A stretch of 64,000 nt of DNA from a bacterium (GCA_029551925.1 JAKPEO010000034.1:1-64000); one strand, 5' to 3'. Numbered from the stretch's first letter, positions 30,293-39,911 are shown. Notes: generated by a model from the letters alone, not told the origin. A program made the numbers and translations.

Positions 30293-30427
30293 AATAATTA
30301 TTTTTATAATTAATTTGTAATTTGGTGATTTTTTTTTATGGATTAACAGTATACTGAATTTACATTTTTTTACAATAATTTTCTTAAAAACATCTTTCAG
30401 AAAAAAACAAAAAAATAAAGAAATATT

Positions 30428-30456
30428 TTGACTTATAATAAAATGTAATATAAAAT
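30428..30456 (+). promoter_or_regulatory. Sigma-70 promoter of the DUF1015 gene
   Basis: TTGACT (30428-30433), 17 bases, TAAAAT (30451-30456), followed by a 60-base leader that ends in a GGGAGG Shine-Dalgarno before the ATG at 30519. Confidence 0.55.
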
Positions 30457-30518
30457 GAAATGCTTTTTTCAAAAAAATAATTCAAAATAAATTCATTTAA
30501 TTAGGGAGGAAAAATAAA

Positions 30519-31796
30519 ATGTCAAAAATTAAAGCATTTAAAGGATTACGCCCGAAACCGGAAATAGCTGCGAAATTAAGTGTATTACCTTACGATGTTG
30601 TAAGTTCAGAAGAAGCCGCACAACTTGCCAAAGGCAATAAATACAGTTTTTTTCATATTACCAAACCAGAAATAGATTTAGATAAAAATATAGATTTATA
30701 CGCTGATATAGTATATGAAACAGCTAAAAAAAACTTTAATGAATTTATTAAAAAGGGTTATTTTATAATTGAAAATAAAGATTGTTTATATTTATACAAA
30801 CAAATAATGAATAATCGCGCGCAAATAGGATTATTCGCCTGTGCGTCAGTTGACGAATATGAGCAGGACTTAATCAAAAAACACGAATTAACAAGAAAAG
30901 ATAAAGAAGACGATCGCGCTCGTCATGTATATGAAACCAATTGCAATGCTGGTCCTGTATTTTTAACATATCGCGCAAAAAAAGAAATTGACGAGGTTAT
31001 CAATAATTTTTTAAAGACCGCTCAACCTATATGCGATTTTGTAGCCACGGACAGCGGAGTAGAAGTGCGTCATATATTTTACATAATTTCAGATGACAAT
31101 TTAATAAAAAAGTTAATTGACTTATTCAAAGAAGTGCCGTGTTTATATGTTGCTGACGGTCATCATCGCGCCGCATCTGGTTATAGAGTGCGCGCTATGC
31201 GCCGCGCGCAAAATCCGAATCATACTGGCAATGAAGAATATAATTATTTTCTAACTGCGTTATTTCCACACAATCAATTGAATATTATGCCATACAATAG
31301 AGTAGTTAAAAATCTGAATGGTTTAAATGAAAATTCATTATTAGAAAAAATAAAAGAAAAATTCGATATAAAGGAATTACAAATTAAAAATTATTCGCCA
31401 AATAAAACAAAAAATATCGGAATGTATCTAAATAAAAAATGGTATAACTTAATGCCAAAAGCAAATACTTTTAATGTTAATTCTCCGATTGATACGTTAG
31501 ATGTCTCGATTCTACAAAACAATTTATTAAAACCATTATTAGGCATAGATGATCCGCGCACATCTAAACGGATAAATTTTATCGGAGGAATACGCGGCCC
31601 GCAGGAATTAGAAAAACTTGTAGATTCAGGCGAGTATGAAATTGCATTTTCTATGTATCCGACATCAGTTGAAGAATTAATGAAAATCGCTGACGCCGGC
31701 GAAATAATGCCGCCAAAATCCACTTGGTTTGAACCGAAATTACGAAGCGGATTAGTTGTGCATTTATTGGACGATGTTTCAATTTTAAAAAAATAG
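30519..31796 (+). CDS. DUF1015 family protein
   Basis: 425 residues with the family's N-terminal KAFKGLRPKPE, the LPYDVVSSEEA segment, YLYKQ, the FACASVDEYEQDLIKKHELTRKDKEDDR block and the YVADGHHRAASG motif; the conserved DGHHR histidines suggest a metal or nucleotide site. It is a cytoplasmic protein found in many anaerobes, and I know of no secure function to transfer from sequence alone. It is a single-gene transcript: own promoter, strong GGGAGG ribosome site and an intrinsic terminator right after the stop. Confidence 0.85.
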   Translation: MSKIKAFKGLRPKPEIAAKLSVLPYDVVSSEEAAQLAKGNKYSFFHITKPEIDLDKNIDLYADIVYETAKKNFNEFIKKGYFIIENKDCLYLYKQIMNNRAQIGLFACASVDEYEQDLIKKHELTRKDKEDDRARHVYETNCNAGPVFLTYRAKKEIDEVINNFLKTAQPICDFVATDSGVEVRHIFYIISDDNLIKKLIDLFKEVPCLYVADGHHRAASGYRVRAMRRAQNPNHTGNEEYNYFLTALFPHNQLNIMPYNRVVKNLNGLNENSLLEKIKEKFDIKELQIKNYSPNKTKNIGMYLNKKWYNLMPKANTFNVNSPIDTLDVSILQNNLLKPLLGIDDPRTSKRINFIGGIRGPQELEKLVDSGEYEIAFSMYPTSVEELMKIADAGEIMPPKSTWFEPKLRSGLVVHLLDDVSILKK

Positions 31797-31811
31797 CATT
31801 TATTTTTAGTT

Positions 31812-31867
31812 CATCAGATTAGTCAAAAAACAAATAAAACTAATCTGATGAGTTTATTTTTTTTATA
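31812..31867 (+). terminator. Intrinsic terminator after the DUF1015 gene
   Basis: CATCAGATTAGT (31812-31823) and ACTAATCTGATG (31839-31850) form a perfect 12-base stem, followed by AGTTTATTTTTTTT. Confidence 0.9.
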
Positions 31868-31885
31868 TATTATGGGCTAATAATT

Positions 31886-34800
31886 ATGGCTGCTGAACGA
31901 CAATTATTTTTAATATCTGATTTACAAGACACAGATGAATATTTAGAATATTCGATAGGACGCTACAAATATTCATTTTCGTTAAATCAAGTATTTGAAG
32001 TTATTGAAAAAAAATATTATGAAGTAGTGCCCGGTCAATTACTTTATGCTCTAATTCCTACTAATCCCGAAAATTCCAAAATCAATGCAAAAAAAAAAAT
32101 AATGCCCGGCAAAAATACTGCCATCACCAAAGACGGAACGCGTATTTATTCAGCATTTTCAGGTATATTGCAATGGCGAAATAATTTTATAAATGTTTTG
32201 CCATTAATAGAAATAAACAGTGATTTATCCGTAGAATATGGAACAGGTAATATTATATTTGATGGAAGCATTATAGTATTAGGCGCTATTGATAATGGCG
32301 CTATTGTAGATGTTACAGGCGACATTTACGCTTTAAAAATATTCGACGCTGAAATAAAATGCGGCGGCAATATTTATGTTCGCGATGGAATTTTTGATAT
32401 ACACAATGGCCATATAAAATGCTCGGGAAATATTAAAACTAATAAAATCATTGATTCTAATAATATTGAAGCAAACGGCTTGATAATAGTTGAAGACACA
32501 ATCAGAAACAGCAAAATCAAGACAGAATCTTCCGTAATAGTGACAGGTCCGGGCGATAGAACAATTATTCGTTCAGAGATTTTTGCACGTGAAATGGTTA
32601 TGGCTAATATTATTGGCAGCAAACGCGAGACAATATACACATTAGAAACCGGCTTTGACGAAAGCAAATTCAAAGAATTTTTGGAAGATATATATTCCTA
32701 CGAACAATTATTAAAAGAAATCGACGATATAAAAAATTTACAAAAAACAATAACAGACGAAAAACGCATTGAAGAATATAATAAAAGCATAAACGCATTA
32801 GAAACACGCGCAAATTCAATAAAATCTAAAATTGATGAAATTTATAATAAAATAAATTTCAAAGGAATTAATGAATATTTTGAAAAATACGCGACTAACA
32901 CAGAAGAAATCGAATTGCGCGACGAATTAAAATTTATAGTTAAAAGAATAAACGAAAAAATTAAATTAATAGAATTAGACATCAAAAATCTACTTGAAGA
33001 AAAAGAAAAAATCGAAAGCGGTATGCTGGACGATAAAATGCTCGAGCGATTAGAACAAATCGAAAGCAGCGTCAATTCAATGCAGGCAAAAATCAAATAT
33101 TTTAAAGAGCTTCTGAATCTCGCTTATTTGCCAAAAGACAAGACAAAAGTTGTTCAGCATTTTGAAGAATGTTTTATAAATATTGGTTTAACAGTTGAAG
33201 AACGCGAAGATTACGACAAATTAATAGACCAAAAAAAATTCTGTCTTCGCAATATTTCAAATTTAAAAACAGAAAATGAAAAATTACAACAGCAAGCGGA
33301 AAACGATAATAGAGCAGCAAATCAATTAAAAAGAAATTTAGAGACAATTAAACAAATAGAAAGCACTTTATCTGAATTAGCAGTCAAACTTGAACCATAC
33401 GAGACATTTATAAAAAATAGAAAATTTTGTAAATTATCTATTGAAGATGAAATAATCGAAGGGACGATAATCAAATTAGACGGTAAAAAAGTGGAATTAA
33501 ATAAAAGACCTGAAAGATTATCTTTTGTTAGCAATATAGAAAACATAACAATCGAAGGCTTCATAAAAATAGAAATTTCAGAGTTATTTCCTGAATATCA
33601 CAATTCAAACGAGATATCTAATGTTAAATTCGAAGATTTGAAATTGCGCAGAAATATATTAATCGAAGGGATAGACAACCAAAATATTTATCAATATTCG
33701 ACTAAATTACTAAATATCCCGCCAACACTTGCGTTATTCATCGATTTAGAAAGATATATGCAGCAAACAAAAAAAATCATTAGATTAAATACTATACTAT
33801 TGGCGAAAAACGAAGATAAAAATCAAGTGCGGCAGTCATTCTTCAAAATTAAAAATAGTTATCCGATACAAGTCGTAGGCGCGACAGTAAAAGAATGTTT
33901 AGAAAAAGCCGCTGATCATTTTAAATGTTCAACGGAAGATTTAGACTATGAAATTCTGCAATATCCATCTAAAAGTTTTATTTCATTAAAGAAACAAAGT
34001 TATGTATTAAAAGTCTCGCGCAAAGGCAAAGAAAAAAAAGATATAGACGGATTTTTTGTTATTTTAAATACTATCAATGGCTTGATTTTCACTGTATTTC
34101 CGCCACGCGGGCTCGGTAAAAAAGCAAAATATGAAGATGTAATCCAACAATTAAAAGAATTCGGTTATGAAAAAGATATAGATTTTAATATGATCCAGCG
34201 CGAAATAGAAACAATGTCTGCTGAAGAACGAAAAATAGCGCCGCGCCAGCCGGAACCTGAATTAGACGGAAAATTTTTTATTAATATTTCATCAGATAAA
34301 ATGCAAGCGATTTTGACTGTGCTGCCGCCGCAATTTGGCGGACTGCCAGTTGCTATTGAAGACATCGCTACTAAAATCAAAGAACTAAATTTAACAAATG
34401 TCAATTTTGATATAATACAAAAAGCATTAAAAAATCAGAAAAAAAAAGTAGAATTAATAATCTGTCAAGGTGTAGAGCCGACTGCCGGCGTTGATGCACA
34501 ATTAATGCTGCCATTTTTAAGCGAAGACAAATCAGAAGAAGAAAAAAAAATCGAAGAGATATTTGGAATTGTCCCGCTCGGCAATGTCAAAAAATCAGAT
34601 TTAATCGCTAAAAAAATTCCGCCGCAAGACGGCAAACCGGGCCGCAATATTTTCGGTGAAGAAATACCAGCGCCAAAAGGTAAAAATTTCAAATTGCGCG
34701 TTGGCCACAATGCAAACTTAAGCGATGATGAAAATAAGATTTTTGCTTTAATCAGCGGAATGGCATTTAGAGAAGGCTATAAATTTTATGTTGAAGAAGC

Positions 34801-35689
34801 GCTGCGCATCCCCGGCGATGTAGATAATCATACAGGAGATATCGATTTCCCGGGCACAGTTATAATTTCCGGCGCAATCAAAGACGGCTTTAAAGTTAAG
34901 GCAGGCGGCGATATCTATGTTTCAAATATAGAAAGCGCAGAGGTAGAATGCGGTAGAAATTTGTATATCAGACGCGGCGTAGCTGGAAATTATAAGTGCC
35001 GAATAACTGTTCAAGGCAATATAATAACAAATTTTATTGAACAAGCCACTATATTTTGCAAACGCAATGTCATCGTAGCAAATGCAATAATGCACAGCGT
35101 GATAAATGCGTCGGAAAATATTTTAGTATTAACTGGGGGCAATGGTCTAATAGTCGGTGGCATCATCCGCGCAGGAAAATCAGTATTTGCTAAAATTATT
35201 GGTTCGCGTACCGCGACAGTTACAACAATCGAAGCCGGCTCTGACCCTGAAAATTTTGAAAAATTAAAAAAATTAGATAATTTTCTTGTGCAATTAGATA
35301 AATTTTATAAAAGCAATAGATTAAATATCAAAAAATTATTGATACTTCAAAAGACCGGCAAATTTACTGAAAAACATCAAGAAATGCTCGAAAAATTAAA
35401 ATATCAAGATCGTGAAATGATTGACCGCATAAAAAAAATATTGCCTGAACGCAATAAATTATTAGAAATTATCGAAGCAGGCAAAGACGGCAAAATCTGC
35501 GTAAAAGAACGCTGTTATACCGGCGTGCGCATCACTATCTCGCGCGCTAAAATAAAAGTTGATAAAGTTACTGATTTTGTCACTTTCTTTTATTTAGATA
35601 TGCAAGTGCGCATAAAACCTTATGAACCGCCGGTCGAAGCGTTATTGGCTGAATTAAAAAAAGAAAATATACAATTGCGGACTATATAA
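31886..35689 (+). CDS. Giant double-FapA (DUF342) protein with Jag-N-like middle domain
   Basis: 1267 residues, about twice the usual FapA length. Residues about 120-265 form a polymer-like right-handed beta-helix (GDIYALKIFDAEIKCGGNIY, GNIKTNKIIDSNNIEANG), then a long coiled coil (265-515) as in FapA. Residues about 655-710 match a Jag N-terminal domain (QVVGATVKECLEKAADHF). From about 790 a second, complete FapA follows: N-terminal region, IPPQDGKPGRNIFGEEIPAP, a second beta-helix (980-1130) and a coiled-coil tail. FapA-type proteins are thought to be cytoplasmic assembly or signalling scaffolds. The duplication within one chain is the notable feature. The start ATG has only a weak ribosome site. 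Confidence 0.85.
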   Translation: MAAERQLFLISDLQDTDEYLEYSIGRYKYSFSLNQVFEVIEKKYYEVVPGQLLYALIPTNPENSKINAKKKIMPGKNTAITKDGTRIYSAFSGILQWRNNFINVLPLIEINSDLSVEYGTGNIIFDGSIIVLGAIDNGAIVDVTGDIYALKIFDAEIKCGGNIYVRDGIFDIHNGHIKCSGNIKTNKIIDSNNIEANGLIIVEDTIRNSKIKTESSVIVTGPGDRTIIRSEIFAREMVMANIIGSKRETIYTLETGFDESKFKEFLEDIYSYEQLLKEIDDIKNLQKTITDEKRIEEYNKSINALETRANSIKSKIDEIYNKINFKGINEYFEKYATNTEEIELRDELKFIVKRINEKIKLIELDIKNLLEEKEKIESGMLDDKMLERLEQIESSVNSMQAKIKYFKELLNLAYLPKDKTKVVQHFEECFINIGLTVEEREDYDKLIDQKKFCLRNISNLKTENEKLQQQAENDNRAANQLKRNLETIKQIESTLSELAVKLEPYETFIKNRKFCKLSIEDEIIEGTIIKLDGKKVELNKRPERLSFVSNIENITIEGFIKIEISELFPEYHNSNEISNVKFEDLKLRRNILIEGIDNQNIYQYSTKLLNIPPTLALFIDLERYMQQTKKIIRLNTILLAKNEDKNQVRQSFFKIKNSYPIQVVGATVKECLEKAADHFKCSTEDLDYEILQYPSKSFISLKKQSYVLKVSRKGKEKKDIDGFFVILNTINGLIFTVFPPRGLGKKAKYEDVIQQLKEFGYEKDIDFNMIQREIETMSAEERKIAPRQPEPELDGKFFINISSDKMQAILTVLPPQFGGLPVAIEDIATKIKELNLTNVNFDIIQKALKNQKKKVELIICQGVEPTAGVDAQLMLPFLSEDKSEEEKKIEEIFGIVPLGNVKKSDLIAKKIPPQDGKPGRNIFGEEIPAPKGKNFKLRVGHNANLSDDENKIFALISGMAFREGYKFYVEEALRIPGDVDNHTGDIDFPGTVIISGAIKDGFKVKAGGDIYVSNIESAEVECGRNLYIRRGVAGNYKCRITVQGNIITNFIEQATIFCKRNVIVANAIMHSVINASENILVLTGGNGLIVGGIIRAGKSVFAKIIGSRTATVTTIEAGSDPENFEKLKKLDNFLVQLDKFYKSNRLNIKKLLILQKTGKFTEKHQEMLEKLKYQDREMIDRIKKILPERNKLLEIIEAGKDGKICVKERCYTGVRITISRAKIKVDKVTDFVTFFYLDMQVRIKPYEPPVEALLAELKKENIQLRTI

Positions 35690-35696
35690 CTTTTCT

Positions 35697-36461
35697 ATGA
35701 TGACGCACAGCGAAAAAAAAATTTATATATGCGCGGCATTAAAATCAGAACTTACAGCATTAAAAAAAAAAATAAAATGCGCATTAAAAAAAAAATCTGA
35801 AAAAATAATAGATAATGCTGAAATTTTTAAAAGTTCGACTAATCTAACTTTTATATTTGAAACTTTGAATATCGGCAAAATTAACGCGACTTTAAAAACT
35901 TGCGCCGCGATAAACAAATATCAGCCGGATATAATTGTTCATTTTGGCTGCTGCGGAGTATTAAAGGAAAATATAAAATTAGGCGCAATAATTTTGCCTA
36001 ATAAATTGCGCGAGTGCGATAGTCAGTGCGTTATTGATTCAAATATTCTAACAATAAAATTAAATCAAGAGATGCCCGCTAATGCTAATATAAAAAAAAT
36101 GCCGAGCGGCTTTGATTATAAAAGCGAGGGAATATTAAGCGCGGACACGATTTTATTAGATAAAAAATTAAGAGATAATTTATCTGAAAAATTTAATGGA
36201 TTTATCGGCTATGATATGGAATCTTATGCTGTTGCGCGAACCGCTAATTTTTTTAAAACACCAATAATTTTAGCCAAAATAGCAATTGATTATTGCGCGA
36301 TTGCTAATAAAAATTTAAAATTTGACAATTCAAAAATTTATGATATTAATGAAATAGTAAAAATTTATAATCAGTTTAACAGCGAAAATTTATTTAAAAA
36401 AAATATGGATTTATTAGCGGAATTTTTATTTGAATTATTAATACAAAACATTGATGGATAA
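35697..36461 (+). CDS. Nucleoside phosphorylase / MTA-SAH nucleosidase-like protein
   Basis: 254 residues of the PNP_UDP fold. It starts IYICAALKSELTALKKKI, has IVHFGCCGVL in the phosphate/ribose loop region and the family's ribose-binding GYDMESYAVAR (usual form VDMExxA). This fits nucleosidases of the MtnN/futalosine-hydrolase group that cleave purine or related bases from 5'-modified nucleosides. The sequence is divergent, so the substrate is open. The gene follows the FapA gene by 7 bases and overlaps the DUF4186 gene by 8 bases. Confidence 0.72.
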   Translation: MMTHSEKKIYICAALKSELTALKKKIKCALKKKSEKIIDNAEIFKSSTNLTFIFETLNIGKINATLKTCAAINKYQPDIIVHFGCCGVLKENIKLGAIILPNKLRECDSQCVIDSNILTIKLNQEMPANANIKKMPSGFDYKSEGILSADTILLDKKLRDNLSEKFNGFIGYDMESYAVARTANFFKTPIILAKIAIDYCAIANKNLKFDNSKIYDINEIVKIYNQFNSENLFKKNMDLLAEFLFELLIQNIDG

Positions 36462-36831
36462 TTATTCAGTTGAAAAATTTGAAAATATATTAGCCAAACT
36501 ATCAAAATCTAAATTTCGCAATTCTTTTAAATTATCAGCAAAAGACAAAAACTATATTTCTTCAAAAGGAATGGCTGCGATTAAAAAACACGCATTAGAT
36601 TTTTTTATTAAAAGATTGAGCAGTATTTATAATTCAAAATTAAAAGATGGCAAACAGACGCCATTTAAGGGACATCCTGTTTTTATCGCGCAGCATTCGC
36701 TTGCTTTGTGCTGCCGCAAATGTTTGAAAAAATGGCATAATATTGAAGAAAACAGAGAACTAACCGCAGCAGAAATAAATTATTGCGTTGATTTAATAAT
36801 GTATTGGCTGCAAAAACATCACCATAATTAA
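36454..36831 (+). CDS. DUF4186 family protein
   Basis: 125 residues. It shows the family's FRNSFKLSAKD start, IKKHALDFFIKRL, and the hallmark DGKQTPFKGHPVFIAQHSLA followed by CCRKCLKKWHNI. The invariant histidines and cysteines suggest a metal site; function is unknown. The ATG at 36454 lies inside the end of the nucleoside phosphorylase-like gene. The two genes probably form a unit with the FapA gene. Confidence 0.85.
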   Translation: MDNYSVEKFENILAKLSKSKFRNSFKLSAKDKNYISSKGMAAIKKHALDFFIKRLSSIYNSKLKDGKQTPFKGHPVFIAQHSLALCCRKCLKKWHNIEENRELTAAEINYCVDLIMYWLQKHHHN

Positions 36832-36999
36832 TTATTACTTTGCAATAGTTTATTTTTTCATTCTTTTTCTGCGTCTCTGCAAGATATTTTTTTCGCAAAG
36901 AGCCATAGAGATTATAATAGACTAAAAAAATTAGGAAATTAATAATGATAAAATTGTTATGATAAAAATAAAATTGGTTATTAAAAATACATCGAAAAA

Positions 37000-37076
37000 T
37001 GGCGGGAGCGACGAGACTTGAACTCGCGGCCTCCTGCGTGACAGGCAGGCGTTCTAACCAGCTGAACTACGCCCCC
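37000..37076 (-). tRNA. tRNA-Asp (GTC), CCA encoded
   Basis: 77 bases that fold as a cloverleaf on the minus strand: acceptor stem GGGGGCG/CGCTCCC with one G-T pair, D-arm GTTCAGCTGGTTAGAAC, anticodon stem CCTGC/GCAGG around CTGTCAC (anticodon GTC), T-stem GCGAG/CTCGT with loop TTCAAGT, discriminator G and a genomically encoded CCA. Identity is aspartate. Confidence 0.97.
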
Positions 37077-37188
37077 GCAAACAAAAAATGTTTTTCTAAT
37101 ATATAATACAAAAAAAAAAATGCAAGTATTTTTTTTTATTTTTTTCATTTTTTTATAGAATAATAGAATGCAAAATACATAAAATTTA

Positions 37189-37216
37189 TTGACAAAAATT
37201 ATGATTGGAATATAAT
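37189..37216 (+). promoter_or_regulatory. Perfect-consensus sigma-70 promoter of the signalling/exopolysaccharide locus
   Basis: TTGACA (37189-37194), 16 bases, TATAAT (37211-37216). The expected start point near 37223 is only 1-2 bases from the ATG at 37225, so the mRNA would be leaderless (or have a 10-base leader if the ATG at 37234 is used). Confidence 0.75.
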
Positions 37217-37224
37217 AAAAATTT

Positions 37225-38580
37225 ATGGAATTTATGGAAAAAATACTTATTGTAGATGATGATAAATGGATTGCTAAAATGCTAATTGATAAATTAGACA
37301 GCAATCAATATATTGTCAGACATTCAGAAAATGGACAATTAGCATTTAAAGAATTAGAAACATTTATCCCGGATATCGTTATACTTGATATTATGATGCC
37401 AGTAATGAATGGTTACGAATTTTTAGAAAAATTTCGTAATACTGCTGCATTTACCACTATTCCTGTTTTAATTCTCTCTTCGAAAGGAAAAGAACAAGAT
37501 ATAATCAAAGGTTTTGAATATGGCGCTGATAATTATATTATAAAACCTTGTTCGCCGTCAATTATGATTACGCATATAAAGCATACTTTAGAATTACGAC
37601 AAAAACTTACCGGACTTAATCCGTTAAGTGGTCTACCAGGAAATAATATAATTTCTAAATATACAAACGATTTACTTACTAAAAATAAAAATTTTTATTT
37701 TTGTTATATTGATTTAGATAATTTTAAAGTTTATAATGACTATTATGGTTTTGATAAAGGCGATAAAGTTATTTTATTTACTGCTGATTGTCTAAAAAAA
37801 ATATTTGGCGCAAATAAAAATAATTTTATTGGACATATAGGCGGTGATGATTTTGTTTTGATTTTACAAGCTGAAAATTTTGAGAAACAACTACAAACTT
37901 TCATAAAAGAATTTGATGATGGTATAAAACAATTTTATAATCCAATAGATATTAGAAACTGTGGAATAACTGCCGTTGGCAGAGATGGAATAAAACGTAA
38001 ATATGATTTAGTATCATTATCAATTGGAGTGGTGCCATCAATTAACTATAAATTTCATTCGTTATTCGAAATTTCTGATGTTGCTGTGATGGTAAAAAAA
38101 AAAGCAAAATCCATTAAAGGCAGTAATTATTATATAGACCAGCGTAAAAATAATGAATATGAAAATATTAAAACTAAATTGACTGATATAAAAATTTTAT
38201 TAAATGAACAACAATACTCAATCAGAATAATAAAACATTTATTAACGCCTTTTAATTTTAATATTATTGATATTCCTAATCAAACCGAATTTTTAAACAC
38301 CTATATAAAATCTGAGCCAGACGCTGTTATTATTGATTTGCCGACAACAGAATTAATAGATAACATAAAAAAAATTCGTGATTACGAACAAAAAGTTGTA
38401 TTACCGAAATCGTATATACTTGCAGTTTGCGAACAGATTACGCAAACTGATGTTATAGAAATTATAAAAGCAGGCGCAGATAATATAATCGCCAAACCTA
38501 TTCGCGCCGAAGCAGTAGTAAATAAAATAAAAGAAATAATTAAAACCCGACAATATAAAAATTTAGAAAAAGAGGTTTAA
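37225..38580 (+). CDS. Receiver-GGDEF-receiver-like protein (diguanylate cyclase-type response regulator)
   Basis: 451 residues. The N-terminal receiver has D11-D13 and phospho-acceptor D55 (ILDIMMPVMNG). A GGDEF domain follows (about 130-300) with IDLDNFKVYNDYYGFDKGD and the signature as GGDDF (206-210), where the fourth position is D instead of E. A C-terminal receiver-like fold (about 325-445) keeps IIDLP and AKPI but lacks the acidic pair. It may make cyclic di-GMP under phosphorelay control; the GGDDF change makes activity uncertain. It opens a locus with a lone receiver, an HPt protein and a processive glycosyltransferase, the classical target of such control. Start at 37225 or 37234. 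Confidence 0.87.
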   Translation: MEFMEKILIVDDDKWIAKMLIDKLDSNQYIVRHSENGQLAFKELETFIPDIVILDIMMPVMNGYEFLEKFRNTAAFTTIPVLILSSKGKEQDIIKGFEYGADNYIIKPCSPSIMITHIKHTLELRQKLTGLNPLSGLPGNNIISKYTNDLLTKNKNFYFCYIDLDNFKVYNDYYGFDKGDKVILFTADCLKKIFGANKNNFIGHIGGDDFVLILQAENFEKQLQTFIKEFDDGIKQFYNPIDIRNCGITAVGRDGIKRKYDLVSLSIGVVPSINYKFHSLFEISDVAVMVKKKAKSIKGSNYYIDQRKNNEYENIKTKLTDIKILLNEQQYSIRIIKHLLTPFNFNIIDIPNQTEFLNTYIKSEPDAVIIDLPTTELIDNIKKIRDYEQKVVLPKSYILAVCEQITQTDVIEIIKAGADNIIAKPIRAEAVVNKIKEIIKTRQYKNLEKEV

Positions 38581-38585
38581 TATTT

Positions 38586-38954
38586 ATGGCTAATTTTTTA
38601 CTCGCTGATGATGAAAAACAAGTAGAACAACTGATTAGATTTAAATTAACCAAAGAAGGACATAGTTTAGATTATGTAGAAAACGGCGAAGACGCGTTAA
38701 AAAAAGTTTTAGATAAAAATAATAAATACGACATTATAATATTAGACATTATGATGCCGGTATATGATGGCATTTATGCTTTGAAAAAAATTCGCGAATT
38801 AGAATCCTATAAAAAGACGCCGATTATTATGTTGACCGCTAAAAGCAATGAAAATGATGTAATCCAAGGTTATGATTTAGGCGCTACTGAATACATCACC
38901 AAACCGTTTAGTCCGTCAGAATTTTATGCGCGCATAAAAAAATATTTGAGTTAA
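38586..38954 (+). CDS. Single-domain response regulator
   Basis: 122 residues, receiver only: D8/D9, phospho-acceptor D54 (ILDIMMPVYDG), T/K signature (MLTAKSNE, TKPFSP). It has no output domain and should work as a CheY-like protein or as a phosphate carrier between the hybrid kinase and an HPt protein. It begins 5 bases after the receiver-GGDEF gene. Confidence 0.92.
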   Translation: MANFLLADDEKQVEQLIRFKLTKEGHSLDYVENGEDALKKVLDKNNKYDIIILDIMMPVYDGIYALKKIRELESYKKTPIIMLTAKSNENDVIQGYDLGATEYITKPFSPSEFYARIKKYLS

Positions 38955-38969
38955 TAAATCGTGATATTT

Positions 38970-39911
38970 ATGCTTAAAGATAAATTCTTGAAACAAAAAT
39001 ACGAGATTTCTTTTACTGACGAAGATTATGAATATTTTAATTCTGTTAGAGAAAATTATTTAACTGATATTCTTGAAAAATTATATAAATTAGAAACTTC
39101 TCTTTTTTTCTTATCAGAACAAAAAGAATTAATCGAACATAAAGATTTGATTTATGAATGCAACCGTTTAGCGCATTCTATAAAGGGCACTGGCTATTCA
39201 TTCGGTTTTAAGTTTATTAGCGAAGTAGCCTTTTGCATTGAAGAATTACTTGCTTTTGTTTTAGATAATTTTAACGATACATCAGAAAAAAATAAAACTA
39301 TTTTTTTGCAAGCTATACTTTTTAACGATCTATTAATTGATGTAATAAAAAATTATTTTTTAAAAACAAATGAATTTGAGACTACAAAAGATTATAAAAC
39401 TAAATTAATCAATTTAATAAAAATTACAGACAATATTTTAAAGTCAAATGATAATAACAAACGCGCTCAAACTGCACAAAACCAAAATGAAAACGAAAAA
39501 TCTCAAAAAGAAAATGATAAATTACTAATACAAAAACAACCATCACAAAAAAAAATCAAAATATTACTTTGCGGCGAGACGCATTTGATTTTTAATAATC
39601 TTATAAGAATATCTCAAACAAACAATGCTTTATATGCTTTTTATTATGCGCCCGGTTTTTTAGATGCATTTTATGAAATAACTAATAAACCAATTGATTT
39701 CATTTTTTCAGAATTTCAACTCAAAGATTTTACAGCAATCGATATTTATAATGTTTTGAAGAACACGCAAAAGTATCAAAATATTCCATTTTATTTTATA
39801 GTATCCGATTTTAATAAATTAGAAAATTATAAAATAGATAGCAATTTAATCGTAAAAAAAGATCAGGATTTATTTAAAAACATCTTAAAAATAATAAATG
39901 CAAATGTATAA
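38970..39911 (+). CDS. Histidine phosphotransfer (HPt) protein with degenerate receiver-like C-terminus
   Basis: About 313 residues. An N-terminal four-helix HPt domain (about 15-125) has CNRLAHSIKGTGYSFGF, whose histidine (H69 from this start) is the phosphate carrier. A basic, Q/N/K-rich linker (about 150-195) leads to a receiver-like fold (about 196-310: KILLCGETHL, FIFSEFQLKDF, YFIVSDFN) that lacks the phospho-acceptor aspartate. It probably relays phosphate between the hybrid kinase at 45.8 kb and the receivers just upstream. A GTG three codons earlier (38961) is another possible start. Confidence 0.78.
   Translation: MLKDKFLKQKYEISFTDEDYEYFNSVRENYLTDILEKLYKLETSLFFLSEQKELIEHKDLIYECNRLAHSIKGTGYSFGFKFISEVAFCIEELLAFVLDNFNDTSEKNKTIFLQAILFNDLLIDVIKNYFLKTNEFETTKDYKTKLINLIKITDNILKSNDNNKRAQTAQNQNENEKSQKENDKLLIQKQPSQKKIKILLCGETHLIFNNLIRISQTNNALYAFYYAPGFLDAFYEITNKPIDFIFSEFQLKDFTAIDIYNVLKNTQKYQNIPFYFIVSDFNKLENYKIDSNLIVKKDQDLFKNILKIINANV

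Larger units (their letters stand above)
29957..30518. other. Gap between speA and the DUF1015 gene
   Basis: About 560 A+T-rich bases. They hold one credible small gene on the minus strand (30041-30244) with its extended -10 at 30284-30292, and the promoter of the DUF1015 gene at 30428-30456. A 68-codon minus-strand frame at 30266-30472 overlaps both promoters and is not credible. Confidence 0.6.

Noticed and set aside
30266-30472. 68-codon minus-strand open frame
   Set aside because: It covers the promoters of both flanking genes and is translation of A+T-rich spacer without a ribosome site.
36981-37304. 107-codon minus-strand open frame
   Set aside because: Its C-terminal part is the translation of tRNA-Asp (GGREFKSRRSRH is the usual tRNA shadow) and the rest is antisense to the receiver-GGDEF gene.
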